Source: Chelydra serpentina (taxonomy: Eukaryota > Chordata > Testudines > Chelydridae). Taken from it: a stretch of DNA of 64,000 bases. The stretch is from the NCBI GenBank assembly GCA_037349315.1, contig JBAIAC010000033.1:26430001-26494000 (forward strand). Direction: 5' to 3'. The position numbers and the translations under genes are program-made. This document shows, one piece after another, positions 24,062 through 36,250 of the stretch (position 1 is its first letter; each line of letters begins with the position of its first letter). Below the pieces are notes generated by a model, which saw nothing but the letters and a program-made list of their open reading frames with translations, did no database searches and was not told the origin of the DNA.

Positions 24062-24248
24062 GGGCAGCCACTGGCTAGGACATGGAATAGAGATTTGGGA
24101 GACCTGTGGTCTATTGCCACTGACCTGCGAGGTGACCCATTTAAACTCTTTGTGTCATACAAATGGAGATGTTCACAGCCATCTTTACAAAGTGCTTTGA
24201 GATCTATAGCTGAAAAGTGCTATACAAAAGCAAAGTGTTAATATTAGG
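24062..24248 (+). repeat. MIR-type SINE with GTGCTATACAAAAGC 3' end
   Basis: GACCTGTGGTCTATTGCCAC, CTGACCTGCGAGGTGACCC, then GTGCTTTGAGATCTATAGCTG and AAAGTGCTATACAAAAGC. Core and 3' part of a MIR-like CORE-SINE. Confidence 0.65.
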
Positions 24249-25270
24249 CTGAATGCAATAGCCAGGTTCTGAGATCAGGACACCCAAGTGAAAACCAGCC
24301 CTTAGAAAGTAGATATGGAGAGAGACAGGCTACGCTTACGGTCATCATAGGGAAGGACGGTCTGCTTTATTGTAATATGGTACTGCCCACAAGAATCGTC
24401 TCAGGCTCAACCTCTTTAGTCTCCCTTTGATTCTCTCTTCATGGTTGTCACAAATTCCCGGGCTGTGCCGGTTCGTGGAGAGGTACGGGAGACTGGTCCC
24501 TACTGAGATGGGATTTTTTCCCCCAGGTGGCTGCAAGATGTTGCACTAAGTTCAGAGCAAACGCTATGGTGTGAGCTCTGCAGAACTGCACACATGGGCC
24601 ATCACTGCAAGCTGTTCTCCAACTCTAACCTCCTGGTAATAGCAGCGAGAGAACAAAGGTAGGAAGAGCAAACAAAGGACAAAATAAAGGCAAGAGCTGT
24701 ATGAAAAACAGACCGGTGGGATGAGAGATTCACCGCTGAATCGGGGTATTTGCACTAAGCACTTCTAAAGCTTTATTTATGAAAAGAAAAAAAACCGACA
24801 GCGTTAGATCAATCTTTGGACCAGCTTTAAAGCAGCAGCACAGCCATGAAAGCTAGCAATCCACAGTTTCAATGACAGACCTTCTGCCCTTTTACTGTCC
24901 TTGCCAATGAGAAGTTTGCTGAGAGAGAGGAATCAGAGGAGAGAGATGAGAGAGATCTGGGTATGGGAGAAGCAGTTGGGGCAGAGGGAAGCAAAACGAT
25001 TTCTTCCTTTAAGAGGCACCCATGAGGTATAAAACTTGCAGCTACTATCATCTTCCTTATCCGTAAGTGCCTCATATCACAGCAAGTGTCTCCTTCAACA
25101 CACCAGCCTAAAAGGCAACAGAAGATCTCAAAATGCAACTGGGTACAACAAAAGGGGCCCCCATAGGGTGTCTTCAGTGGCACCTAAACTCAATGGAAAC
25201 TCAGTCAAATGAGATCCTGAGATTAATTTACCTCTGTATTACGGAAACAGCTATCAGCCCCGCCTCAGCT
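24249..25270. other. Unassigned sequence
   Basis: No gene recognised; a GAGAGA-rich patch at 24919-24956. Confidence 0.4.
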
Positions 25271-25350
25271 CAGACTTCTAGTCTGCCACAAGTACTCCTC
25301 GTTCTTTTTGCGGATACAGACTAACACGGCTACCACCCTGAAACCAGTCC
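25271..25350 (+). repeat. Tail fragment of a Penelope-like dispersed repeat
   Basis: CCACAAGTACTCCTCGTTC, TTTTTGCGGATACAGACTAA and CACGGCTACCACCCTGAAAC are the 3' part of a repeat that is very common in turtles and crocodilians, from memory. The left half, seen in reverse at 38042-38137, is missing here. Assignment to Penelope-like elements is inference. Confidence 0.45.
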
Positions 25351-25859
25351 CAAAAGTGGTGCTCACTCTCTGGCTTTGAGGAAAAGGTACGTAGATTGGG
25401 TTCTTCCAAGGCTGAATGCTTCAGTCTGAATAGGCAAGCACCATCCTTTCTTCAAAAGTGTCACCTCTTCAACATGCAGGAAAGAAGCAAGAGGTGACTA
25501 GGAAGGTAGCTGAAATGCATTCTTCCTCTCTTTCTCACTGCTCACCTGCTTGCTTCTGTACAATGCAGATGACACAGTCTCAATTTGCTCACAATCTAGG
25601 CTAGGCAGACAACTAGGTTAAGATGAGCAATATAGCAGATGATAGTGCAGACTTGCCATGAGGTGGATTTTTTTAACCCTCCTAATGTCCTGGTATCTAT
25701 CTGACACCAACGCCCACAAAAATGTAAGTACAAATTTTCATGCCAAAACATTAACATTAACGTTAACTTCTTCAAACATTAAGTATTCTCAAAGTAGGAT
25801 GAGGTCAGTCCACATGGGTTTTATCATCTATCCTCTTGTGGGTTTTGTGTAGCAAAAGA

Positions 25860-27120
25860 AGTCACTAAAACGGTAGTGGTTCAGTCAGACCTTTCGAGCT
25901 TAGTCAATGAAAGTACTACACGTCCAAGTTCTTTGTCAGTCTCTTGGACCCTGAACTCATTAAAAAAATAAAATCAAACATGATAGGCAAACCACTGCCT
26001 CTTCTTTCGTTACATAGTTGCAAACTATGAAGAGGCCAGCTGTTAGCATTGGTTTTGTCGGCGTCCCTGTTGCTGTTTTAGTATAGTGAAAAAAAGTCAC
26101 TCAGACCAAATTGGGGTCAGTCAGACCCTCAATTATTCAGGCAGTCCAGCAGCAGATTGTTTTTAGTGTGAAGGAGCAGTTGTGATACCATTATTTGAAT
26201 CTTTCAGTATTATTTTTATCACCGGCGTTTCAGTGGTTTTTGGTTTTCAAAAAAATGCACCCAAAGGGTCCTGGGGATCTGTGACCCCACAATAACACTG
26301 TCCTCATGTATCATCACAATCAGCAAATCGAGTTTCTTTGAAGATAACACTGTCAGATTGATTTTCTGGGAAGCCTGCACTTACGAGGAAGAGTTTCTGA
26401 GGAAACCACAATTGTCAGATACATTTGCTGATAGATGCCGTTGCTGAGGCAAAGACTCCCTGCTGCTGGGGAAAAGAATGGCTGGGGCAAAGACTCGCTG
26501 TTGCATTACACATGCACATTACCAGGGCTGGCGCGCCCACTAGGCGACCCTAGGCGGTCGCCTAGGGCGCCAAGATTTGGAGGGCGGTGGGCAGCTGCCT
26601 CCCAGCTCCCCACTCAGTGGCTGAGCAGGGAGCCGAGGGGCAGCCACAGCGAGCCGCCCCCTGCCCTTCTGCTCAGTGCCTGAGTGGAGAGCCGGGGGGG
26701 GGGGGGGGGGGGCAGCTGCCACAAGCCGCCCCACTCCCCCCCCCCCCCCCCACTCAACTCCAGGAACATTTTTGCAGCCTTGCCTCAGGGCCCTAGGGAA
26801 ACAGTGTCTAGTGTGCTGGGTGCTGACCCATAGACTAAGGAACCGGAAAGATGTTATATCTGTTCTAGAAAACAAGACAGAAGAACACACACAAAATGTG
26901 CAAAGTGTGCAGCGCATATGTCACCTATTTGCTCCATTTGTCCAAAGTAGTAGGCCATTTATTGACACTTTGCTGTGTTTGAGCCCTTTGTCTGGTTGCT
27001 GTTGCTATCTATTGTCATAGTCTAAACATGGGGTCAGTTAGACCCCAGACACTTGTATTGTATAGTGTGTAGCTTTTAAAAAAATATGTTTGCTCCTGGG
27101 GTCAGTTATACCCCAACACA
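25860..27120 (+). mobile_element. Decayed piggyBac-like DNA transposon
   Basis: Four palindromes of the same kind mark the ends: GGTTCAGTCAGACC at 25878-25891, GGGGTCAGTCAGACCC at 26113-26128, GGGGTCAGTTAGACCCC at 27030-27046 and GGGGTCAGTTATACCCC at 27098-27114. Between them, 26826-26890 translates as a THRLRNRKD-like segment and 26893-26940, in the next frame, as C-x2-C-x7-C-x2-C. HRL followed by a Cys-rich finger is the order at the C terminus of piggyBac transposases. Stops and a frameshift show it is dead. A hAT element (26523) interrupts it. TTAA boundaries were not located, and the superfamily is an inference. Confidence 0.4.
26523..26765. mobile_element. hAT-type element, right end not found
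   Basis: Starts CAGGGCTGGCGCGCCCACTA with GGCGACCCTAGGCGGTCGCC just inside, the same start as the element at 45946. The interior is GC-rich with a G run at 26697-26712 and a C run at 26737-26752. No matching terminus or repeat of the left flank CACATTAC was found, so the right end is estimated from where the composition changes. Confidence 0.6.
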
Positions 27121-28344
27121 AGTACTGTGTAGTATGCTTCTGAATCTAGGAAAGTTTATTATGTGCATAGTTTTATAGTTCACTGGTTATAATAACATCA
27201 GTTTTAAATGCATCCCATGTGTTTTTTTCCAATTTTGACACACCAGAGGTTTCCAAGTCCCTGATACAGAAATATCTGGATGATTTTTGGTCCAATGCAA
27301 AGGTGAAGTGAGCTATTGCTGATAGGCTTTATGGCATGGAAGGAAGGGCATTGTAAGGTTTTGAGAGTGGTTCAAGGCTCTCCACTGAATGCAAAGTCTA
27401 GTAGTTCATGGTCTCTGTCTTGATGTTCAGAGCTGTTCATGGGAGTGGCCCTCGCTGCCTGAGAGTTACTCCCTCCATGATCATGGATCAAAATTGCAGT
27501 TGTCAAGTCAAAAAGTGACCAAATCTTGGGCTAGTGATGGATAGGGAAGGGTAGATTTCAGAGATGCAGTAATGATTTAGAGATCTCTTTTAGAGATGCT
27601 GGGCACATAAATCTGGGGACCTGAGACATCTTCCCTGTAACCCACTTCTGGGCTTTCAAACAGCTTCTGCCAAAACACACCCATCCTGCCTTGCAGCAGC
27701 TGCTGCTATTGCAGTCCTTCCTCACTTCCCTCCCCCAGCTGTACCAACTCACATTAATCCTGCTTTGCAGCACCACTGCGATTCCAACTGGGGACTCCCT
27801 GCAGCTCTGCCCGTGCATGTTAAACATTTGTCCCATGGAATCTTCTGCTCTTCCAGTCCTGGGCCATTCTTAAAAAGAGAGTGCCAGTCATGCAAAACAA
27901 TGTGTTGGCTTTAGGATGTGGACAACTAGAGAATCCAAGGCATGTTCTCTAGTCACACCAGGAACCAGCTAAAGATATTAGTTAGTTTCATCCATTCATA
28001 ATCTGCCTGTAAACATTTGTATCTCACAGGACCTTACACATCTGTCTATACCTCGGACCTTGTTTACAGGGGAAGATTTTGACCTCCATGACTAGGCCAC
28101 GAAGTGTCTCCGCTCCCAATATTACCAGAGATGCCATATGTCCTGTTCCTTTCAATAAAGATGATGCTGTTGGACCCCTCCAGGTGAGGTTACTTCCAGT
28201 GATCTTGAGGTCTGGAGAAGTCTCTCATACCAAAGTGGTTCACAGCTATGTGAGTCTCAGACTCCTTCCTGGTGGACAGCTGTCCTCTTCACAAACATCA
28301 GAGCAATTCATGAAACCTTTGGTGGTGGTTTCAGCAGGAAGGCC
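27121..28344. other. Unassigned sequence
   Basis: No gene or clear repeat recognised. Confidence 0.4.
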
Positions 28345-28690
28345 AAGCACTGTGATGTATTTATATGACCATCGTGCCTAACAGCGCTAGTCATGGACCA
28401 GGACCCCATTGGGCTAGTGGCTGAACAAACACAGAACAAAGGAACTGACAATTTAAGCATAAGACAAGAGACAACAGGTGGCTATAGATCAACGGGGAGC
28501 CCAAGGAAACAATGAAACAACATTGATCCGCATGATATGCAGTGCTCTCAGAACACCAGCTGCCTAACTGTTGTCAAGCTTTTTGTAGCTTGACAGCAAA
28601 GGAGAGTTTTGAGGAGGGATGTGAAGGTAGCTTTGTGGATGTTGACGGGAAGCACCTGCCAAGCATGAGGGGCAGCATGGGAGAAAGCAT
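28345..28690 (+). repeat. Longer copy of the 10262 repeat family
   Basis: GCGCTAGTCATGGACCAGGA, CCCCATTGGGCTAG, AACAAACACAGAACAAAGG, then AAGCATAAGACAAGAGACAA. Downstream (28560-28690) lies GGAGGGATGTGAAGG with GGCAGCATGGGAGAAAGC; in reverse this looks like a LINE 3' coding remnant, so the family may be LINE-derived. Confidence 0.6.
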
Positions 28691-28830
28691 GAAGGTGGTT
28701 TTTTGGAATATTAGGTATTGAATGACTCATGAAAACGTATCCTTTGCTCCTAGAGGTGGTCCCCTCAAGTCACAGTTAAGGCCCTCTAGTGGGATGGGGT
28801 GGAGCAAGCTTGCACTGTTTCTATCTATGG

Positions 28831-29145
28831 CAGGGATTGGCAACCATTGGCAAGCCGCTGGCGGGCTGGGCCGGTTTGTTTACGTGCAGCATCCTCAGGT
28901 TCAGTGGATCACAGCTCCCACTGGCCACGGTTCACCGTTCCAGGCCAATGGGGGCTGCGGGAAGTAGTGGCCAGCACATCCCTCAGCCCGCGCCGCTCCC
29001 CACAGCCCCCATTGGCCTGGAACAGCGAACCGCAGCCAGTGGGAGCTGTGATCGGCCAAACCTGCGGACGCTGCAGGTAAACAAACTGTCCCGGCCCGCC
29101 AGCGGCTTTCCCCGACAGGCCGCGTGCAAAGGTTGCCAATCCCTG
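28831..29145. mobile_element. Fold-back hAT-type transposon (GC-rich)
   Basis: Termini CAGGGATTGGCAACC and GGTTGCCAATCCCTG are perfect inverted repeats, and nearly the whole element is a palindrome: CACTGGCCACGGTTCACCG at 28918 pairs with GCGAACCGCAGCCAGTGGG at 29026, and CCAATGGGGGCTGCGGG pairs with CACAGCCCCCATTGG. The target duplication is ATCTATGG (28823-28830) and ATCTATGA (29146-29153), 7 of 8. It is the same family as 37160-37479. Short frames on both strands are shadows of the palindrome. Confidence 0.92.
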
Positions 29146-29171
29146 ATCTATGATGCATTTTCCCTGTAGAC

Positions 29172-29627
29172 CAGCGGTCCCCAAATGTTTGAGGGTCGTG
29201 GCCCCTTTACCCCTGTCCGTGCCCCCCTACTCCTCCTGGAGCCAGGGCCAGGAGCAGGGCCACAGCTCTGGGAGGCGAGGGGTCACAGACAGGGGTAAGG
29301 GCCACAGCTGGGTGTGGGTCTGGGGCCGGGAGCCTGGGGTGGAGGTGCGAGTGAAGCAACAGCCGGGCCTGCAGCCAGGTGCGGCTCTGCTCCCGGCTTC
29401 ACTCCCAGCCTTGGTCCTGGGTCAGGAGCAGAGCTGCGCCAAGGCTGGGGCCGGGACCAGGAGTGGGACTGGGAGCTGGGGATGCAGCTGGGGGCGGGAT
29501 CAGAGCAGAGCTGGTGGTGGGGAGGGGCTGGGTGGCGCCCGTGGGAGCTAGCCTGATTCTACTGCTGTGTGTGAGTCTGGGCCCTGCTGTGCCCCCACCC
29601 CACAGACGTTCCTCCACACTGCCTAGG
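29172..29627. mobile_element. Probable hAT-type element, right end tentative
   Basis: Starts CAGCGGTCCCCAAATGTTTG, a common hAT start. The flank CTGTAGAC (29164-29171) resembles CCATAGAC (29628-29635), 6 of 8. The right terminus (CACTGCCTAGG) is a poor inverted match. The interior is G-rich (GGGGCCGGGAGC, GGGACTGGGAGCTGGGG), which produces several spurious open frames. Confidence 0.5.
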
Positions 29628-30510
29628 CCATAGACAGACAAAGAGATAGACAGACAGAGAACTTCAGTCTCCAAGACCTCTCTCCAGCATGACTAAAATC
29701 ACTTACAGTTATTTTTAAATATAACCCCGTGTACAAAAAAAAAAAAACTTCAACGGCATACAAAACAATAAATCAACATGACTCATTCTCAGGCAGTGAA
29801 GGGAGATGCTGGAGGTTGCATATGAATTGACAATCTCTTGTTTTATTCCAGCAACTTTCATTTTACCAAGAATTCACAAGTACAAAAGGAGCCATTAACA
29901 ACTTTTCGATCACAAGTTCTGTATTAAATGTATCCCAGACCATAGGGGAAAGTCAGTCATACAATACGAAATGTGCTAATTCTCCACACCCCACCTGTAT
30001 ATAATAAGGCTTGCCTATTGCTCTGATAACTGACTTATTTTAGTATGCAAGGTGCTGAGCGCTGTGTGTGCCTTAAAATTGCCTGAGTGCAATTATTGTA
30101 TTGATTTGATGTGGCATTAGCTCTGTGTTTAAGGTAGTTTATGTTTTTTAATTTGCAATTAAATAAAATGATGTCTATTCCCTAAGACGGCTGACAGTTG
30201 TTTATACTTTGCAGTGGTTGATGAAGCAAACTTTTATTTGGCTTCATAAAACACACTTGTTCGGCAGCTCTGAACTATAGTAGCTAGATCTCTCAGCGAC
30301 GTTTCTAACCCAGCAACAGATAAAACTAAACTCCAATCTATTTTAAAATGGACCAAGGAACAGCGGCAGCGTTGCAATGGGACTATAATGAAGTAAGTGA
30401 GCGAGCAATATTGTACTATTGATAAAAGTAATGGTCAAACTATCTTACATTTCTATAGCACCTTTCATGCTGAAGAATTAAAAAGTGCTTTAGAGATTGT
30501 GTGTATACAT

Positions 30511-30537
30511 ACACACACACACACACATATATATACA
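30511..30537. repeat. (CA)n(TA)n microsatellite
   Basis: A short CA tract followed directly by TATATATA. Confidence 0.9.
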
Positions 30538-31134
30538 GAAGTCATTTCACTTAACCACTCCCACCAACACCAGTTATATGCACCCACCTCTGGGAGGGAA
30601 TGTAGTAGCTGTTTAACAGCACACAGGGCACAACAGGCTTGCTACAGCACCATGACTCAGATTACTCCATTGTCTGAGTCTAATCGAATAACCCTTTTAA
30701 AAAAGCTTGCTACTGTGAGGGGCTGTGCTGTGCAGCATAGAAGCAGGCGTCGGTTCATGCTCCTAGGCTTCCCGAATAAATCAGAGGTGTAAGACGGGAG
30801 AGGAGAATGGAACGATAAGATCAGAACCCACACAGCTTTTCTCCTTTGAGAATGTACATTGTTGCTTTTGCATTTTGGTGTGAATGAAGCGATAGCGAGA
30901 GGTGGCCTGGAGACAGAGCTCTAGATGTTGAAATCCTCTCCCTGCTAGAACAAGTATCCAACAGGAAGAGGAAGAACAGTCTCTCACACACAGCAGTAGA
31001 ACCACGTCATCACTGTGCCTCACACCTTATCTCAAGGGGCCACCTCCTAACGCAGAAAGTTCCAGCCCCGCTCCTCTGCTGGGACTTCCAACAAGGAGGG
31101 AGGTTTAATGCCAGCCGTGGTGCCACAAAACCTA

Positions 31135-31210
31135 GGGTCTGGACCAATTCACATTGAAGCCAATGGGAGACTTTCCACCAGCTTCCGTGGGCTTTGGATT
31201 AGGTCCCCCA
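31135..31210. repeat. Short palindromic repeat (caatggg type)
   Basis: AGGGTCTGGACCAATTCACA on the left is mirrored by CGTGGGCTTTGGATTAGGTC on the right, around a GAAGCCAATGGGAGAC core. Confidence 0.5.
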
Positions 31211-32219
31211 TTGTATACAAAGAAAGTGGATGTTTGCCCATACACCAATGCTACACAGATAGACTTGGTGGGTTTCCGCCCTTATTCAGCTGGTGTTCTG
31301 GATTGGAGGGTTAAAGTTATTAGGGCCTTATTTAGTACAGTAAATGCTCCAAGTACAGATAAAGTGAGGCCTTGCTGATCAGTTTCCACTGGGCATGACC
31401 CCAAGGCTAGAAGATCCAAGATTGATGTCTTTCAGTTACTGTCTCAGTTCCAGAGATTCCTTCTCTCATGAGTGTGGAATGCAAGAATACAGAATACTAG
31501 AAGGGTTGGGTGTCTCAAAATGATGTATAATGTGTCTCTCTAGCCCGGGATTGACCTCCAGAAATTCCATAGATTCTGTGCTATCCATTCATCATCCTAA
31601 ATTGAATTCTTATGCCTATTGTCCCAATTGAAACATGTTTATTACTGGATGACATACCACAGTGTGCATACCAATGGGCAGCATTTCTGTGTCACCTTGG
31701 GCTCGCTCTGATGGGAGTTAGGTAGAAAACATTTTATGGTCAGATTTTTTAGTGAGTTTGTTTTGATTGTGCTGGTGCCCATTTTGCAATTGCTTTCCAC
31801 AATACGTTAGCAAACAAATATACCAGCAGGAATGTTCCTAAAGTGAATATTGTAGAATATTCTCCAGAAGTGGATTTTGAATTTGTTGTGATGAGTATTC
31901 ACTCCAGAAACCTGGTTTTATTAGGATGGATCATCCAGTGAAGAACTGATATATACCATGTGAGCACTAAGTCTAATCCAAACAACCCAAATAGTAAATT
32001 ATGAATATCAAAACAATATTCACTGCAAACATTCACATTCACCAGAGGCTGAAATATATTTGCACTGAACATTTACGGAATAAACACCATCAGTGAGCTG
32101 ATTTATGAAATTGAGTCAGTTTGTAGATCATTCATGATCAAGAGAAAGAACTGAATTATACATATTTTTTCTATTGTGAGTTATTCACTCAGCACTAGCT
32201 GTGCTGTGTTTTTCATATA

Positions 32220-32335
32220 TACATAGATTTTAACATCAGAAGGGACCATTAGATTATCTAGTCAGACTTTCTGTATAATACAGGTGAGGCTGGAGAATTT
32301 CACCTATGAATACTAAATAAAAGCCCAGTCATTCT
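32220..32335 (-). mobile_element. CR1 LINE 3' end, reverse orientation
   Basis: ACATAGATTTTAACATCAGA, AGGGACCATTAGATTATCTA and GTCAGACTTTCTGTATAATA are the CR1 tail in reverse. Short and old. Confidence 0.7.
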
Positions 32336-35034
32336 GCCACCTAGAGGTGCATGAAGAAACATGTCATTAACGTTATTAAGGCTGCAGCCTTTTGCAATCA
32401 CTGCATCATGCAACATCACCATGAAATGTCTTCATATTATCACCAAAAAAATTCGTCATGTTGTGATGTCGTCCCTTCTTGATGCCATGATGCAGTGTTA
32501 TCACATCACAATGCAATGTCATGCACAACCCCAGAACCAATTCTGGAGGCAGCTGAATCGACATGCAAACCCTGCTTGCAAGACACAGGATCATATTTCT
32601 GATAACTAATGCCACCTATGGAAGAATGAGGAACGCATATCAACTGGAGACAGTGATAGAGACAGAGTTAATGACATCCAGGAGCCAAGAGAGAGACAAA
32701 GGTCTTAATACCGATGGTCAAGTCTTCCATGTTTAAAGCATTCTGAAGACTAACTGCCCAATCCTGAATTCCTTGTTTTCCCCAAGCTCTCACTGATTTC
32801 ATAAGGAATTTGGAGTGCACATAGAAATCAGCTTTGGGATTTAATGCTGGGATATGCAATAATACATAGCAAGAGATTTAGAAAGCTAAACTTCTCTTGG
32901 CTCATAGACTTCATATAGAGCCCTTCTTCCACAACTAAATTGACTCCACTCGTAGTAAGAACCACTTCTACTCATTATTCATTGCAATATTATAACTGTA
33001 TCACAGATTTTAGCGATACCCATTTTCCAAATCTTTCATACAGCACACGGTTTTAAAGACATTTACATTTAAAGTGTCAAGTGGTTTAAACCCACAATTT
33101 AGTTTGGAATATATATTAAAAAAGCAGTTTCACAAAACCTAACTTGAAGAGAAATTACGTACAACATCCATAAATATTGCAGTAAGGGCTGGTGTTCTTT
33201 CCCCATGCTCCCACTCAGTAGTCAGGAGGGTTCCCTTCTTTGAATATTTTTGAATTAATTTGGTACTAGACTGTCAGTCCTGGAAGTTGACCTCTTTCTC
33301 TGCTTATTCACAGAACATGTGTAGTGTCAGTGCAGCCTTCCCATACATCCTGCTTGCTGCCAATGTGCTTCTAACCTGTAAGGACCCCTTGGAGGACTGA
33401 GAGGTCAGTTGGGCTCATGCATGCCTTACCCTCTCTGCTGAGATTGCCAACAAGGGGGCAATTAATACCAGCTATGATTAGGCTTTTTATGATGTGGGCA
33501 TGTGCCCACTAGAAACTGAACAGAAAATCCCTAATTCGTTCACCAAGGAGCCATCAGAATGTAACAACTTTTGCTCACTATCAACCTGATCTGGATTTTG
33601 AACTGATGACCTACAGATGAAAATTTCTCAACATATTTACTTTAAATCATTATTTCCCATGTCCAGTCCCTTGAGCCTTCCAACACATGGACTGGTGAAT
33701 GGCCTCCTTTCATTTCCACTTTCATGATATTTTGAGCCATGAAAGTCCAGAGAAGACATCTTGGCACTGAGGCTAAAGGGAGGACAAATGAGGCCCAACC
33801 CTAAATATGTCCCCTCATTCTGCATCACCACATGAGCTGGATCATACACTGAGGTCATTCCCTTTCCACTGTCTCACATGATGGTAACCAAGGTGACTCT
33901 CCCAAGGAAATCATGGCCAATACCCCATGAAAACCGCCCATTATCACATCTCTAAGGCAGACATCAGCGCTCTCTCCTTGGGAACATCCATTCCTTATGC
34001 TCATCACAGAGGGCCAGTTCATTGCGATATAGCATTTAGAAGGAACACATGAAACAGTCTCTGGGGTATATAGAATGGGAGCAACTTCCAGGCTAATGGA
34101 GACCCAACTTTTATCAGTGTTTTGTTTGCACTCATCAAGGAGGGCTTATAGGTGGATTGTCACTGTCATAAACAGCCACCTCCAAATGTGAGCCAAGCCC
34201 AGATCCCACTGCTTTAGGAATAGGGCATGATGAAGGCACCTCAGACACAAATCCCTCCTCCTCCATGAGAGCATTAGTCAGGTCCTTCTATGGTCTGGCA
34301 GATTTAGCCCCTTCCAGTGAGGGCTGATATAAATATAAATATATTGGTGCTGATGCCCCAGGGATGCCAGCTAATATTCTGTTACCTTCCTGCTCTTTGC
34401 ACATTATTCAGTTTCAGGACTTAGAGTAGCTCATCATCCACTGACATTGAGAGGTTGCTTGGTGCAAAGCCAAGCTGATGCTATTCGGATGGTTTTCTTC
34501 TCAAAACGGAGGACTTTGGTTCAGCATCCAGGCTGTGTCTACTATACCCCAGTCTTCCTGGCCATTCGTCCACAAAATGCCAGGTTTCTCGTCCTATTAA
34601 ATGGGGGGACATACTTTAGTAGAGCGATAAATTAGATTCAAAGAGAAAGGGAAGGGAAGCTAATGAAAGAGCAGCCGTGTGAGGGGTGGGGGAAGAGTAA
34701 CAAGGAACCTGCTCTGCTCCATGGGACAGAGCTCACAGTTTCAGCACATCACTCTCTCCCGGGTCCTGCTGCGTTGTGCTCCGTCGCATGCGAAAGGAGG
34801 GTTCTTATTTGCTGTGCTTGTTCCTCCTTCAGCAGCCGTTGCCTTTGCAGAATTAGCCGTTAACCCTTTTGTGAACCCAGGAAGATGAGGAAAACCAAAC
34901 CAAAACCATTTATCTCTCAGGTCCAGCTTGAAGCACATCCCTGGAAAGGACAGGGATAAAGGCTCAAATCCATTCCCGCTGCAGTCACTGGGTGTTTTCC
35001 CTTTGACTGTAGTGAGCGCAGGTGTGGACTCTGA
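32336..35034. other. Unassigned sequence
   Basis: No supported gene and no clear repeat. Several words of the form ATGCAATG/CATCACAATG cluster at 32400-32525 (ATGCAACATCACCATGAAAT, GATGCAGTGTTATCACATCA), which gives a mildly periodic appearance. Confidence 0.35.
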
Positions 35035-35336
35035 GGCTATGTCTACACTGCAGTGAGAAGTATGGGTTGGCAGTATGGGTTGGCATACCCGTGTTATCTT
35101 TAATCTAACTAGCATGATTAAAAATAGCCGTGAAGAAAGGGCAAGCATAGGTTTCAGTGAAGGCTAATAATATGAGTACGTACCCAGGGTCCCAGATGGG
35201 CTTGTACAGCCCACCCTGACACTCTTGCTGCTGCATCTTCACCGCTATTTTTAAATGTGCTAGCTAGATTAAAGCTAGCACGGGTAGGTCTACCCAAGCT
35301 GCAATCAGGCCTTCAATTGCAGTGTAGACATACCCC
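35035..35336. mobile_element. TIR element with TATGTCTACACTGCA ends
   Basis: Left GGCTATGTCTACACTGCAGT (35035-35054) and right ATTGCAGTGTAGACATACCC (35316-35335) are inverted repeats with two mismatches. About 300 bp in length. No convincing target duplication was found, so the superfamily is open. A duplicated AGTATGGGTTGGC occurs near 35060-35085. Confidence 0.8.
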
Positions 35337-35389
35337 AAAAGAGAAGACCTGGCAGTTATAGAACAAAGGAACTATGCAGTGAATACGGA

Positions 35390-35600
35390 CCTACGGATCC
35401 TCTTCTCTTCTATTCCAAGAACAAAGAGAGCATTTGATGAAAATGAAATATAGATAATTTAGGAACAAAGAAGAATTATTTTCTAACCGTGTGGTCAGCC
35501 TGTGGAATTAGCAGCCACGGCAGATTAACAAATCAAATAGTTTGTACAGATTCAAAAAGGATTAGATAGCTTGGTGCGCATGAATAATACTTTCAGTGAC
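35390..35600 (+). mobile_element. CR1/L3-like LINE fragment
   Basis: GAACAAAGAAGAATTATTTT, TGTGGTCAGCCTGTGGAATT, then CAGATTCAAAAAGGATTAGA and TAGCTTGGTGCGCATGAATA follow the late coding part of CR1-clade elements (the NxLPxxV and FKxxLD region). Decayed. Confidence 0.5.
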
Positions 35601-35899
35601 ACGACGCACAGCAAAAGGATACATGGGGAAATCAAGCCTCGTGCTTTAAGCCCAGAGCATCCGCTGTTCTAGCCTGCAATGGTCAGTAAGGAATGTCTCC
35701 AAATCCTGATGTAGCAGAATGGCATTAACTGAGGCCTCCTAGAGGAATGATGTGCATATACAAGGCACTATTGAATCTCATCTACCGTGACTGCTTTTCT
35801 CTTCTCCCCCAAGCAACGCCAGCATATGATCTCCCAGAAATCTCCTGCTCTAGGCCTCACATCTCAGCAAAGCCGGTCAAAAAGTAGAATTTTAATCTA

Positions 35900-36250
35900 C
35901 CAATCAGTTTCAGTAATTTCACATGTGTTTGAATCCCAATTCAGAATGAAAAGTTGAAATATCAAATCTTTTAATGAACTGAAAAGTTCTGAAAATTTCA
36001 ATTTGGAAATGTCAAAATGAAACATTTCAGCGTTTTGTGTTTCCTTTTGATTTTTTTCAACAAAAATATTTCAGTTATCCGTTTCACTTTGGGGATTTTC
36101 AGGGGGCTTTTTTCCTTTATTACCTTCACCTCTTTCTTTCCACCGGACAAAGGGGAGAAAGTTAGAACAGTGTTATAAAGATGGGACGTTTTCTCCTTTT
36201 CTGACTGGAAAAAGTTGGAAAACAGTGAAAAGTTGCTCCAGTTTTCCACT
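35900..36250. repeat. A/T-rich dispersed repeat
   Basis: Words such as GAAAAGTTGAAATATC, GAAAAGTTCTGAAAATTTCA and TTTTTTTCAACAAAAATATT recur with short inverted pairs (GAAAT/ATTTC). It resembles 18360-18750. Class unknown. Confidence 0.4.

Larger units (their letters stand above)
29628..32219. other. Mostly unassigned sequence
   Basis: No supported gene. Contains a CA microsatellite (30511-30527) running into TATATATA and a short palindromic repeat at 31135-31210. Confidence 0.4.

Noticed and set aside
28789..29169. Paired frames on both strands with similar peptides
   Set aside because: Both strands of a near-complete palindrome give matching translations; this is a non-coding fold-back element. 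The same applies at 37069-37480.
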